A stretch of DNA of 19,267 bases. Source: Chloroflexota bacterium (GTDB taxonomy: Bacteria > Chloroflexota > Anaerolineae > Anaerolineales > JACQED01). The notes below the pieces were generated by a model that was not told where the DNA came from, made no database searches, and saw only the letters and a list, made by a program, of their open reading frames with translations. Position numbers and translations under genes: made by a program. Position 1 is the first letter of the stretch; every line of letters starts with the position of its first letter. The DNA lies in contig JACQED010000430.1 of NCBI GenBank assembly GCA_016200785.1, positions 1 through 19,267 of the forward strand. The letters are read 5' to 3'. Below, piece by piece: positions 1 through 8,644 of this stretch.

Positions 1-1
1 G

Positions 2-1363
2 TTCCACTCCAAGAAGAGTTTCCGCGTGAACTTTCCAAAGGGCACCGACTTCGGCGGCAGGACCGAAATCAATCTGCTCGCCAGCCTCGCCGACCCGACT
101 GACCTGCTCGAAGATTTCTTCTACGACGTGATGGCGCAGACCCGCGTGATCGCGCCGTTTGCCCGTAAGGTCGAACTGCGCGTCAACGGAACTTATTACG
201 GCCTGATGACCGACGTCGAGTCGGTTTCCTCCAAGCGTTTCTTGCAATCGCACGGCATCGATCCGGCGGCGACGATCTACCGGACGGCGGGCTACTTCGA
301 CTTCCACATGCTGTCGTCGCAACAAGATTGGGCGAAAGCGTTCGACCAGGACACGAACAAGAAGACGCCCGACCTCGTCCCGCCGATCGAGTTCGTCAAA
401 GCGATCAATCGCACGCCGCCGGATCAATTTGCCTCGTGGCTGTCAGCCCGGATGGATGTGGACGAGTACGTCAACTACCTCGTGGGCAACGCGTTGATCT
501 CCAACGATTACATCCAGCACTCGCGCAGTTACCTGATCTACGAGCCACAGAGACAGTTCTGGACTTTCGTGCCGTGGGACCTCAACAACTCGGCCATGAT
601 TTCGTGGAATGAAACGTGGGGGGCGGACATCGTCGTGAAGCCGGCGTACGCCCAGTTCACGCCCGTGCCGTTCACTGCGTTCGAGTTCGCTTATCGCCCA
701 CTGGGGCACGACGATTCGCCGCGCTGGGGAGTTCTCTCCACCCGCGTGCTCCAGACGCCGGAGTTGCGCGCGAAATTCATCGCCCGCCTGCAGGAAGCCC
801 TCAACACCACATTCACGCCCGACGTGATGAACCCCTATATTGACAAACTCTACGCGCAGATCGAGCCGAGCGCGCTGGCCGATCCGTACGTCAATGCGAC
901 TTTGTTCAAAGGCGGACCGGCGTGGCTCAAGCAATACGTCGCCGACCGCCGGCAGTTTCTCCTGTCGCAGATACCCGCGCTCCAGGCCCTCGGGCACAGC
1001 GGCCTCACGATCAACGAGATCGGCCCGTCGTTCGTCGAACTCCACAATGCGACGAGCGCGCCCTACGATCTGAGCGGCTTTTACATGAGCAACGATTTGC
1101 ACGTCCCACAGCACTACACCTTTCCCAAGGGGACGGTCATTCCGGCCGGCGGCTTTCTCGTCGTGAAGCAGGTCGAGGTCTCTGCATCGGGCGGCGAGGC
1201 CGGCCTCTTCAAGCCGACGACGCTGGAGCAGGGGCTGGCGGGCGACTCGGGCGTGATCGATCTGGTGTACTACGGCCCGCTCGCCGCAGGCACGTCCTAC
1301 GCCCGCACCCCGGCGGGCAGTGACACGTGGGCGGCGCAAGATTCGCCAACGCCGGGGTCGTGA
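2..1363 (+). CDS. CotH-family protein with C-terminal lamin-tail domain (5' partial)
   Basis: The protein resembles the CotH kinase family (spore-coat CotH homologues, atypical protein kinases), which in non-spore-formers are often secreted or surface proteins. The frame is already open at base 2, encoding FHSKKSFR before the first GTG at 26, and KKSFRVNFPKG is a normal internal CotH stretch. The true start and any signal peptide therefore lie left of the window. Counting from the GTG, residues 1-310 are CotH-like (GLMTDVES near 59-66; FVPWDLNNS at 181-189 matches the metal-binding segment of the fold). Residues 327-440 look like a lamin-tail domain (INEIGPSFVELHN, then DLSGFYMSND and IPAGGFLVV), a beta-sandwich common on secreted proteins. 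It is the only plus-strand gene and converges on the BcsB-like gene. The natural substrate is unknown; kinase activity is inferred from family only. Confidence 0.85.
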   Translation, partial: FHSKKSFRVNFPKGTDFGGRTEINLLASLADPTDLLEDFFYDVMAQTRVIAPFARKVELRVNGTYYGLMTDVESVSSKRFLQSHGIDPAATIYRTAGYFDFHMLSSQQDWAKAFDQDTNKKTPDLVPPIEFVKAINRTPPDQFASWLSARMDVDEYVNYLVGNALISNDYIQHSRSYLIYEPQRQFWTFVPWDLNNSAMISWNETWGADIVVKPAYAQFTPVPFTAFEFAYRPLGHDDSPRWGVLSTRVLQTPELRAKFIARLQEALNTTFTPDVMNPYIDKLYAQIEPSALADPYVNATLFKGGPAWLKQYVADRRQFLLSQIPALQALGHSGLTINEIGPSFVELHNATSAPYDLSGFYMSNDLHVPQHYTFPKGTVIPAGGFLVVKQVEVSASGGEAGLFKPTTLEQGLAGDSGVIDLVYYGPLAAGTSYARTPAGSDTWAAQDSPTPGS

Positions 1364-1376
1364 TCGCAAGAGATCA

Positions 1377-1406
1377 AAAGCGCCAGGCACAATGGCCTGG
1401 CGCTTT
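1377..1406. terminator. Bidirectional intrinsic terminator between convergent genes
   Basis: A perfect 12-bp inverted repeat (1377-1388 with 1395-1406, core AGCGCCAGGC/GCCTGGCGCT) closes a six-base loop ACAATG. It is followed on the plus strand by TTCATTTT and preceded by an A-rich run that becomes the U-tract on the minus strand. It lies 13 bases after the CotH stop and 24 bases after the BcsB-like stop, so it can end both transcripts. Confidence 0.85.
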
Positions 1407-1430
1407 CATTTTGAGATGCAGACGGCGCTA

Positions 1431-3677
1431 TCAGGCCGCGCTTCGCCTGCGGCGTATCAAGATGACGGTCAGAGCCAGCGCCGCGAGAACCAGGACACCC
1501 ATCAGGAGGTACTGCACGAGGGTGATGGACGTGCTGGTCGAAGGCAATACGGTGACGGGCGCCGGGCCGCGCGAATCCAGCGAGGTCAACAGCCCGCGCG
1601 CGTCAACAATGGCGACGTCGCCCTTGAGCCGACTGCTCATCGCCGGATCGACCAACAGGAGGGCCGCCCGGCCCACACCCTGATCGTCGGTGCCAGTGAT
1701 CACCATCACGGTCGCGGATTTGCCCCACGGCGACTGCAACTCCTCGATCACGCCCACCGATTCGCCATCGGCGACGGCCAGCTTGAGAGAGCTCGTTTGG
1801 AGTGAGCGTGTGCCGCCGTCGAAGTGGACGGGCGCCGACTTGAGCGCTTCGAACATCAACGGGATGCGCGCGGGCAGGCCCAGCATGATGATGTTCCGGT
1901 CTGTCAACTTGTCCGGACTCGCTTGATCGGCGGTGATCACCTCAAGCCCCTGCGTCCTCACTCCCAGTTGCTTGCCGAGTTCGGAATACAACTGAAAGGC
2001 CGAGGCGCGCTCATTGGGCGTGGGCTGGCCGGGCATGACGATCATTGCGCCGGAGTCAAAGGGCACCGGGAAGTTGGCGAGGTCGGCACGCGGCGCAGCG
2101 CCGGAGAACTTGGCGCTCAGACTCGTGCCGGAATGGATGACGCCCCAGGCGCGGTCGAGATACAGATCGTCGCAGGCCTCGTAGTCCGGCAGATGGAGAT
2201 CGAAAAGCAGATCGATAGCGTTGCGCCCGGGGACGAGTTGAGAACCCGGAATGGTGACCTCCCACGTCGCCTGCTTTTCATTGTCTTTGGTCAGATACGT
2301 GCCCGCCTGCGGAATGCCGTTGGCCGAGATGACGAAGTACGAACGATCGGTGGTGACGAACGGTGAATGGCTGAACAACACGGTGACCTGGAGCGACTCC
2401 GGCACGCGCGAGTTGGGCATGTCGAGGACGTAATGCACGCTGTGCTTGCCCAATCCGTTGACGGTTTCGTCGGAATAGCCCAACGACTGGAAAGTGGTGG
2501 CGCTCCAGTCGGTGAGTTCTTTGCCGGGCGCGCCGCTGTCGGGCGCCGACGGTATCAGCGCATACTTGCCACGCGCCAGGTTGGCGAACTCGGTCTGCCT
2601 CACGGCGCGCGCCGCATTGAGCACGGCAGTGTCGGTCTTGCCCGTCACCGCCATCAAGGCATGCCCTGGACTCCATGGCGAAGAGATGAGCATCACCACG
2701 CCCGTGTCGGGGGCGACCGGCTGTCCCGCGGCATCGACGAACGAGCCATCCGCGCCGACCTGAAGAGGCCAGGCGGAACCAACCTGGCGAATGAGATCGA
2801 GCCGGTCGGAGCGACCGACGAGGATCAAGTCATAATCGGACCTGCTGGCATCGGTCAGTTCGCTCGGAGCCAGCGTGTAGAGTTTGAGTCCGCGCCACGT
2901 CGCTCTCTGGTTCAGAACGCCCGCCAGGTAGAGCGCCGGGACGAGTTCAGGCCCCGTGGCATCTTGCGGCACGACGAGAACGGCGTTATCGGTCGCCAGC
3001 GACCGATTGCGAACGAACGGGTACGGGAACCGCGCGAGTTCCGGCTGATAGTCTAACCGCTCGAAGGCGTAATCGGCGGTGGAGGCGGCGTCGATGCGCG
3101 CCCAGTTAGCGACGTTCTCCACATCGGCGCAGACGTTGTCGCTTATCCGCAGGTAGCCGTTGAATTTCACGGCCAGCGCCTCACCGACCAGGAGCTCCGG
3201 CGGCACGGTCACATCCCAGGTCGTCGGGCCTACATTTTCCGCCGTGAGTTTCAGTGAGGCCACCGGCGTGTCATTCACTTCGACGGTGAGTGTGGAATCG
3301 GCGGTGAGCACGCTCGAATGCGTGACTTTGAGGTGAAGCGTCAGCCCGGTGAGTTTCCACTCCTCAGGATTGGGCACGAAGAGAAAATACGACGGGCTGA
3401 CGCCGCGTAGAACGATCTCGGTGACGCTGGCCATCTGAGCCAAAGTGTAGGTGGCCGTGGCCGGCGTCCCCGCCACCACACTATGAAGCGGGACGCTCGG
3501 CGCAGGACCGACTTGCGCGGCCCAAACTGCGCTCTGTGGCGCGGCGGCTTGAACCGGTCGCGCCTGAAGACGGGTGTGGGCCGAGGCGGTCAGCGGTGCG
3601 CCGGCGAACGGCGCAATGCTCGCGGCCGCCATGCTCAGGCTTAGGATGATGGGTAGATGAAAGATTCGTGGAATCAC
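1431..3677 (-). CDS. BcsB-like periplasmic subunit of a polysaccharide synthase
   Basis: The 748-residue protein matches the BcsB family, the membrane-anchored periplasmic partner of BcsA that guides nascent cellulose out of the synthase. It starts with a signal sequence (about residues 1-34, hydrophobic core LPIILSLSMAAASIAPFAG). Two BcsB-type carbohydrate-binding/flavodoxin-like repeats follow; the first is clear in LTVEVNDTPVASLKL and in the Cys-containing segment SDNVCADVENVANW, and a second Cys-containing copy is DYEACDDLYLDRAWGVI. The protein ends in one membrane helix (about 722-741) and a positive RRRR tail, as in BcsB. The start is GTG at 3677, with AAGGA eight bases upstream and only 15 bases after the previous stop, so it is the last gene of the unit. 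The two upstream genes are membrane glycosyltransferases. Whether the product is cellulose cannot be told from sequence, so no bcs symbol is given. Confidence 0.88.
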   Translation of the reverse strand: MIPRIFHLPIILSLSMAAASIAPFAGAPLTASAHTRLQARPVQAAAPQSAVWAAQVGPAPSVPLHSVVAGTPATATYTLAQMASVTEIVLRGVSPSYFLFVPNPEEWKLTGLTLHLKVTHSSVLTADSTLTVEVNDTPVASLKLTAENVGPTTWDVTVPPELLVGEALAVKFNGYLRISDNVCADVENVANWARIDAASTADYAFERLDYQPELARFPYPFVRNRSLATDNAVLVVPQDATGPELVPALYLAGVLNQRATWRGLKLYTLAPSELTDASRSDYDLILVGRSDRLDLIRQVGSAWPLQVGADGSFVDAAGQPVAPDTGVVMLISSPWSPGHALMAVTGKTDTAVLNAARAVRQTEFANLARGKYALIPSAPDSGAPGKELTDWSATTFQSLGYSDETVNGLGKHSVHYVLDMPNSRVPESLQVTVLFSHSPFVTTDRSYFVISANGIPQAGTYLTKDNEKQATWEVTIPGSQLVPGRNAIDLLFDLHLPDYEACDDLYLDRAWGVIHSGTSLSAKFSGAAPRADLANFPVPFDSGAMIVMPGQPTPNERASAFQLYSELGKQLGVRTQGLEVITADQASPDKLTDRNIIMLGLPARIPLMFEALKSAPVHFDGGTRSLQTSSLKLAVADGESVGVIEELQSPWGKSATVMVITGTDDQGVGRAALLLVDPAMSSRLKGDVAIVDARGLLTSLDSRGPAPVTVLPSTSTSITLVQYLLMGVLVLAALALTVILIRRRRSAA

Positions 3678-3692
3678 GGGGATGATCCTTTC

Positions 3693-4406
3693 CTATGGAG
3701 ACGAGGGTTGGGCGGCGGCGTTCGTCGCCGGCAGTTGACTGGGCGACCCGATCACCTGATACAGTTTCCACCTGAAGGCCGTCTTTTCCAGTTTCACCCA
3801 CGAGCCGCCGAGCGTGTACAGAGTGGGAAAGGCCTTGTTAACTGCGTTCAATTGACCTTCGAGGATAGGCTCTGAGACCATAATGTAATCCACGCGGCCA
3901 GCCGGATCGTGCAGGGTTTCGTTGAAGGTGGAGTCGGCGGGCGTGAGAAAGCGCTCCGGACGGCCGGAGAAGAAGATCACGCGGTAGCCCTCAAAATCGT
4001 CCACCAGAACACGGCCGGTCGTTTGCTTGTTGATGTAATCGGCCAGGTCCTGCTCTTCCTGCCATTTCGTGTTCGGCTGTCCGCTCAGCAACTCCTCGAC
4101 GAAGACATCATTCCACTGCCCCCATTCGGTGTGCCGGCGCATCGCCTGGGCCGAACTGAAGCCGGAGACAACCAGGACGACAAGCAAGGCAAGAGCCACT
4201 GGAATTTGCCATCGATCGAATTGCTGAAGGATGCCGACGCCCAGCACGAACGCCATGGGGATGGCCGTGATGAAGTAGCGCAGAAACAGGGCCGACTGCC
4301 CGGCATATACGTTCGCCGCCGAGAACAGAGTCAGAGACCACGCGATAGCCAGCACTCCCAGCCAATGCCATGCGCCGCGCGACAAGGTTGCCCTTGAGTG
4401 GGACAA
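3693..4406 (-). CDS. C-terminal part of a frameshifted GT39-like membrane glycosyltransferase
   Basis: This 237-codon open frame carries the last membrane helices (WHWLGVLAIAWSLTLFSA, LFLRYFITAIPMAFVLGVGI, IPVALALLVVLVVSGF) and a soluble C-terminal domain of about 140 residues. It has no plausible N-terminus of its own: the first possible start is a TTG in the zone where the upstream frame is still open, and it lacks a leading membrane segment or catalytic loop. Its frame is +1 relative to the upstream fragment (4108-5190), which supplies the missing N-terminal half. Joined, they would give a protein of about 500 residues, a normal size for GT-C/ArnT-like enzymes that move sugars from polyprenyl phosphate donors on the periplasmic face. 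Either a natural pseudogene or an assembly/base-calling error fits; the sequence alone cannot decide. Confidence 0.75.
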   Translation of the reverse strand: MSHSRATLSRGAWHWLGVLAIAWSLTLFSAANVYAGQSALFLRYFITAIPMAFVLGVGILQQFDRWQIPVALALLVVLVVSGFSSAQAMRRHTEWGQWNDVFVEELLSGQPNTKWQEEQDLADYINKQTTGRVLVDDFEGYRVIFFSGRPERFLTPADSTFNETLHDPAGRVDYIMVSEPILEGQLNAVNKAFPTLYTLGGSWVKLEKTAFRWKLYQVIGSPSQLPATNAAAQPSSP

Positions 4407-5190
4407 GGTTGGTGTAGATCGTCAATTGATAGCCGATCTGGCCGGCGTTCGAATAGATGCTCCGCGCGAAGAACAGTGGGTCGCCCATGATAGCCCAGTT
4501 GGACGCGATCCACAGAGCTACGATGTAAGCGACGGGTGCGCCGAACATCAATACCGACGACTCGGAAAAGCGCGGCCGGTCGGGCCGCCTGACCAACGCC
4601 TCCAAGCCGATGGCCATCGTCAGCGCAACCGCGACAAACAACGCATCGTAGCGCGCGAGGAACGCCGCGCCGGTGGCTGCGCCCGCCCCGGCCAGATAAG
4701 TCCACAGGCCGGTCTCGTGCCAGCGAATGTAGAGATAAGTCGCCGCGAGCACGAACAGGATGACGACCATCTCACTCATGCCGTTGGACGAGTAGAAGAT
4801 AACCATCGGGTTCAGGACAAAGGCGGCGACCATCAACCAGCGCAGCAACGCCGGCAATTTGGTTCGGCGGAGGAAAAGCGCAACGAGCATCGCCGAAGCG
4901 GCGCCGGCCAGCACTGTCACCAGATTGCCGGACAGGCCCTTGTAGCGCAAGGGTGGGATCAGCACAAAGGGCAGTTGCAGAAGCGTCGGCAGTGGGGCCC
5001 ACACGAAGCCGACATTGGCCAGTTTTGGCTCGCCGCTGAAGAAGACTTGCCACGCGCTGCGCGTGCGCGCCATCGCATCCGTCAGGAAGAGATTGAGCCG
5101 GAAGACGACGAGGTAGGCCATGATCGCATTGGCCACGAATGCGCTCAGCCCGACGACGAGCAGTTCGAGAGCGGTGCGCCGTTTGGTCAC
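4108..5190 (-). CDS. N-terminal part of a frameshifted GT39-like membrane glycosyltransferase
   Basis: The first ~265 residues form a multi-spanning membrane protein of the GT-C (dolichyl-phosphate mannosyltransferase/ArnT-like) type. After the first helix comes a loop with an acidic residue (LFLTDAMART), then GFVWAPLPTLLQLP and several hydrophobic helices, including LRWLMVAAFVLNPMVIFYSS. From about residue 270 (VARRMALAG onward) the frame becomes Arg/Gly/Ser/Cys-rich and loses hydrophobic helices, while the frame +1 to it continues the membrane pattern. The tail down to 4108 is therefore out-of-frame. The start is GTG at 5190, overlapping the GT2 stop as GTGA, which suggests translational coupling. 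In context it may add or transfer sugars to the polymer made by the neighbouring GT2/BcsB pair; that role is inferred. Confidence 0.78.
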   Translation of the reverse strand: MTKRRTALELLVVGLSAFVANAIMAYLVVFRLNLFLTDAMARTRSAWQVFFSGEPKLANVGFVWAPLPTLLQLPFVLIPPLRYKGLSGNLVTVLAGAASAMLVALFLRRTKLPALLRWLMVAAFVLNPMVIFYSSNGMSEMVVILFVLAATYLYIRWHETGLWTYLAGAGAATGAAFLARYDALFVAVALTMAIGLEALVRRPDRPRFSESSVLMFGAPVAYIVALWIASNWAIMGDPLFFARSIYSNAGQIGYQLTIYTNLVPLKGNLVARRMALAGSAGYRVVSDSVLGGERICRAVGPVSALLHHGHPHGVRAGRRHPSAIRSMANSSGSCLACRPGCLRLQFGPGDAPAHRMGAVE

Positions 5191-7412
5191 GGAGTCGTGC
5201 CTCCACTACGGCTGACCAGCGGATCGAGGAACCGCCGGGGAGCGCGCCGTTTTGTGTCGAGGCCGTGGATGGTCTTCTCCCAGTGGTACGGCTTCGTCAG
5301 GAGTTGCCACAGAGCGCGCCACGCGGCCACACTCATCAATATCCAATACAAAGGCGAAATAAGCGCGGCGCGCCCCAATTCGTAGTAGCCTCGTCGGTAC
5401 GAGCCGGCCAGATTCAGATACACAAAGATAAAGTTGCCCAGCAAGAGGTTGAGGAAGGACAAGTAATACACGGGGGCCGGGAACAGAGGCGGGATGGCTC
5501 TCCACCGCGTGAGGAACCAGATGGTGGTGATGAGCCAGTAGATCGGGTTGAGCAAGAAGACCAGCGGCGTGCCCCCCACGGTGAAGTGGAAACTAGTGTA
5601 GGCCTTGGCGCCCAGCGACAGCAACAGACGGAAGGGATGGCGCATATGCACTAGCCAAGTCTGCATGTACCCCTTGACCCACCTCGAGCGCTGGCGGATC
5701 CAGTTGCGCCACTCGCTGTTGGCTTCTTCGAAAGTGGTCGAGTCGAGGATAGCGGTGCGATAGCCGCGCTTGAACATGCGGATGCCGAGGTCGGCGTCTT
5801 CAGTGACGTTGAACGGATCCCAACCGCCGAGCTCGCGCAGTTTTTCCGTGTAAAAGTGATTCGACGTTCCGCCGAGGGGGATGGGTGAGTTCGTGTTGTC
5901 CAATCCCGGCAAGACGAGGTCGAACCAGGTGGAGTACTCGGTCGTGAACCAGCGCGTCAGAAGGTTCTGATCGCGGTTGTAGTAGTTGAGTTTGGCCTGC
6001 AGGCAGATGATGTCGGCGGGGGCGCGCCGGAAAGCGGCCACCGCGCGCTTCAGTTGATCCGGTTCCGGCTGGTCCTCGGCGTCGTAGACCACGACAAACT
6101 GCCCCCGCGAACTCACCAGGCCGTAGTTACACGCCTTGGGCTTGGTGCGCGGCGCGGAATCGGGCACGGGCACAAATTGAAAGTAACTGGGCGGCCTCAG
6201 TGCGACCGCCGCGATGAATGTCTCGCGGTCGGTTTCCTCCAACAGGAGTTTGACGTCCAGTTTCATCTTCGGGTACTCGAGATTCTGGATCGATCGCACG
6301 AGTTCGGGCAACACTTCCTTCTCGCGGAAGAGCGGCACGAGAATCGTGTAGACGGGCAGGTCTGCGTCGTCCATCGCCCCGATCTCCTCCTCGGGCACGT
6401 TGATGGTCAGGTTGATGGACGCGCCGCGAAAAGCCAGCCAGAGGCGGTAGATCGAAATGGCCAAGTAGAAGGCCGCGATGACCGCGTTGATCGTGATGAG
6501 CGTTCCCTGAGCGTTGATGACGAAACCCACGATGATCAGCAGCAGAATGACGAGGGCGGCGACGATCTGGCCGTCCGTGAAGGTCTCGTAGGCCGACTCG
6601 TCGGGGTCGCGGTAAAGCAGGCCCGCGACGCTCTCCTCGACATACGACGATCGATAGGCGCGGGCCAGTATCCAGTCAATGTCGAGTTCGCTCGTGACGG
6701 CAAAGAGAAGCGGGGCTTGAAGAATCTGCCGCAGTTCGACCTGCGCCTCAAGGTTACTCGGATCGACCACGGCGACCATCAGCCGGGGGCCGAGCCAGCG
6801 CACCGGCACGGCTTCCAGCCGGCGCGCCACTGCCGGATCCAACAGCCGAACGACGTCGAGCGCGGGGGTATCTTCGCGCAAGTTCACGTGCGGCAGGCGG
6901 AACTGATCGGCGATCACCTCGGACAGCGTCAAGCGGTTGACGAAACCGCGCGTGACGAGCACCTTGCCCAATCGCTCGCCGCTTCGCTGCTGTATTTCCA
7001 GTGCCTCGTTCAACTGCTCGAGGGTCACGTTGCCGCGGTCGAGGAGCATCCAGCCGAGAGGCATGCGCTCTGTCACGGCCGCGGCTTCGGCCTCGCTTGT
7101 GTAAAAGCGCCGAAGCGTCTGCCGGATCTCGTTGGCATCGGCCTCGACCGCTCGCACGCGCAGGCCGGTCTCTTTGGTGATGGCCTGTATCGCCCCGAGG
7201 TTGCCGGGCTCCGACATGGCTACGAGCAGAATACGTCCCTGCTGGCTGATCGGGATCACGTTGTGCCTTTCGGCTGTCTCGCGCTCCAACAACCGGACGG
7301 CGGACGACTGGACGCGGACGTTCGAGCGCATGCCCCACGCCGGTTGGCCGGAGTCGCCGTCCGCTTCCGTGGGAAATAGAGCCACTGGTATTTCTATGAT
7401 AGTCTCAGGCAT
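5187..7412 (-). CDS. Membrane GT2 polysaccharide synthase with N-terminal MshEN (c-di-GMP-type) module
   Basis: This is a 741-residue fusion. Residues ~30-105 resemble the alpha/beta part of a GspE/MshE N-terminal domain (ILLVAMSEPGNLGAI). Residues 118-141 and 147-170 are two 24-residue MshEN motifs with a five-residue spacer (RLGKVLVTRG in the second; the first starts PLG instead of RLG). Residues ~175-255 are a second GspE_N alpha/beta unit (LMVAVVDPSNLEA). Two helices (281-300, 305-326) precede a GT2 domain (about 352-580) with YDAED (444-447), TEDAD (537-541) and QRSRW (574-578), the D,D,D,QxxRW set of processive BcsA-like synthases. C-terminal helices lie near 604-637, 646-670 and 683-705. 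There is no PilZ domain. MshEN binds c-di-GMP in MshE-type ATPases; E. coli NfrB is a known GT2-MshEN fusion in the opposite domain order. The BcsB-like gene downstream supports polymer synthesis and export. The sugar polymerised is unknown. Confidence 0.9.
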   Translation of the reverse strand: MPETIIEIPVALFPTEADGDSGQPAWGMRSNVRVQSSAVRLLERETAERHNVIPISQQGRILLVAMSEPGNLGAIQAITKETGLRVRAVEADANEIRQTLRRFYTSEAEAAAVTERMPLGWMLLDRGNVTLEQLNEALEIQQRSGERLGKVLVTRGFVNRLTLSEVIADQFRLPHVNLREDTPALDVVRLLDPAVARRLEAVPVRWLGPRLMVAVVDPSNLEAQVELRQILQAPLLFAVTSELDIDWILARAYRSSYVEESVAGLLYRDPDESAYETFTDGQIVAALVILLLIIVGFVINAQGTLITINAVIAAFYLAISIYRLWLAFRGASINLTINVPEEEIGAMDDADLPVYTILVPLFREKEVLPELVRSIQNLEYPKMKLDVKLLLEETDRETFIAAVALRPPSYFQFVPVPDSAPRTKPKACNYGLVSSRGQFVVVYDAEDQPEPDQLKRAVAAFRRAPADIICLQAKLNYYNRDQNLLTRWFTTEYSTWFDLVLPGLDNTNSPIPLGGTSNHFYTEKLRELGGWDPFNVTEDADLGIRMFKRGYRTAILDSTTFEEANSEWRNWIRQRSRWVKGYMQTWLVHMRHPFRLLLSLGAKAYTSFHFTVGGTPLVFLLNPIYWLITTIWFLTRWRAIPPLFPAPVYYLSFLNLLLGNFIFVYLNLAGSYRRGYYELGRAALISPLYWILMSVAAWRALWQLLTKPYHWEKTIHGLDTKRRAPRRFLDPLVSRSGGTTP

Positions 7413-7445
7413 TGTCGACTCGCAGTGTCGGGCGTCGAAGCCCCT

Positions 7446-7460
7446 CGCCCTTGCAGGGCG
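7446..7460. other. Small GC-rich hairpin between regulator and GT2 synthase
   Basis: CGCCCT and AGGGCG form a 6-bp stem around TGC in the 56-base gap between the OmpR-type regulator stop (7469) and the GT2 start (7412). There is no T-run on the minus strand, so it is not a convincing terminator. It could be a processing or attenuation site, or nothing. Confidence 0.3.
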
Positions 7461-7468
7461 CGACCTAC

Positions 7469-8179
7469 CTAGTCCGGATCGAAACGATAACCCACGCCGC
7501 TCACACTGGTGATGTAACGCGGATGGTCGGGGTCGTCCTCGATTTTTGCGCGCAGTCGGCCGATCGCGATGTTGACGAGGTCAAGGCTTTGGTCGACTTC
7601 CTCAGGTACCCGATCCCAGCCGGCGCGGAACAGTTCATCTACGAGGACGGCGCGCGCCGGGGTCTTGAACAGGCGCTCCAGAATGCGGGCTTCGATGACG
7701 GTGACTTCGATTGACTCGCCATCCTTCTCCAGCAGGCTCGTCGCCAGGTCGAAGCTGAAGCGGCCGGCATTCACGTGTGAGGAATTCTCCTGCGGCGGGA
7801 GCAGAGCGGTCAGGCGGTTGAGGCGCGCGAACAATTGCTTGGAAGAAAACGGCTTGACGATGTAGTCGTCGGCGCCCAACTCAAAGCCGCGTTGAACGTC
7901 CCAGCGTTCCGAGAGCGCGGTCAACATCAGGATCGGGGCATCGGAAGTCTGGCGCAGTGTCTTCAGCGCGGTGAAGCCATCCATCCCCGGCATCATGACG
8001 TCGAGCAGGACCATGTCCACTGTTTCACGTTGCAGCCGGGCCAGGGCTTCCTCTCCGCTGTTGGCCGTCACAACGACGTGCCCGGCGGACTGCAACAGCA
8101 TGGTCATGAGGCGGATAGTGTCGAGGTTGTCGTCCGCCACGAGCAACTTCAATTTGCGGCCTGTGCCATTTTTCGACAT
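7469..8179 (-). CDS. OmpR/PhoB-type response regulator
   Basis: The 236-residue protein has an N-terminal receiver domain (about 10-120): acidic pair D16/D17, phospho-acceptor D60 in LLDVMMPGMDG, T87 and K109 all in place. It is followed by a winged-helix DNA-binding domain (about 135-235; LDLVNIAIGRLRAKIEDD and YITSVSGVGYRF are the classic recognition-helix and C-hairpin signatures). It should be phosphorylated by a histidine kinase and bind DNA as a dimer. Its receiver is close to that of the next gene upstream (8210-8638), about 70 percent identical by eye over 118 residues, so the two arose by tandem duplication. It lies directly upstream of the GT2/BcsB-like genes in the same direction and is a natural candidate for control of the unit, possibly by autoregulation at 9094-9123. 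The cognate kinase is not identified; the kinase in this window is of another class. Confidence 0.93.
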   Translation of the reverse strand: MSKNGTGRKLKLLVADDNLDTIRLMTMLLQSAGHVVVTANSGEEALARLQRETVDMVLLDVMMPGMDGFTALKTLRQTSDAPILMLTALSERWDVQRGFELGADDYIVKPFSSKQLFARLNRLTALLPPQENSSHVNAGRFSFDLATSLLEKDGESIEVTVIEARILERLFKTPARAVLVDELFRAGWDRVPEEVDQSLDLVNIAIGRLRAKIEDDPDHPRYITSVSGVGYRFDPD

Positions 8180-8209
8180 AGATGCGTGCTTGTCTGCAGT
8201 CGGCGAGGG

Positions 8210-8638
<429 letters not shown>

Positions 8639-8644
8639 AGGGCC

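Noticed and set aside
443..1390. 315-codon open frame opposite the CotH gene
   Set aside because: Arg-rich shadow without domain, while the plus strand has clear CotH and lamin-tail motifs.
6054..7379. 441-codon open frame on the plus strand
   Set aside because: Antisense of the GT2 gene; His/Arg/Asp-rich with no recognisable domain, a product of high GC.
7446..7460. Terminator between the regulator and the GT2 gene
   Set aside because: The stem has only six pairs and no U-tract, so the operon is assumed to continue.
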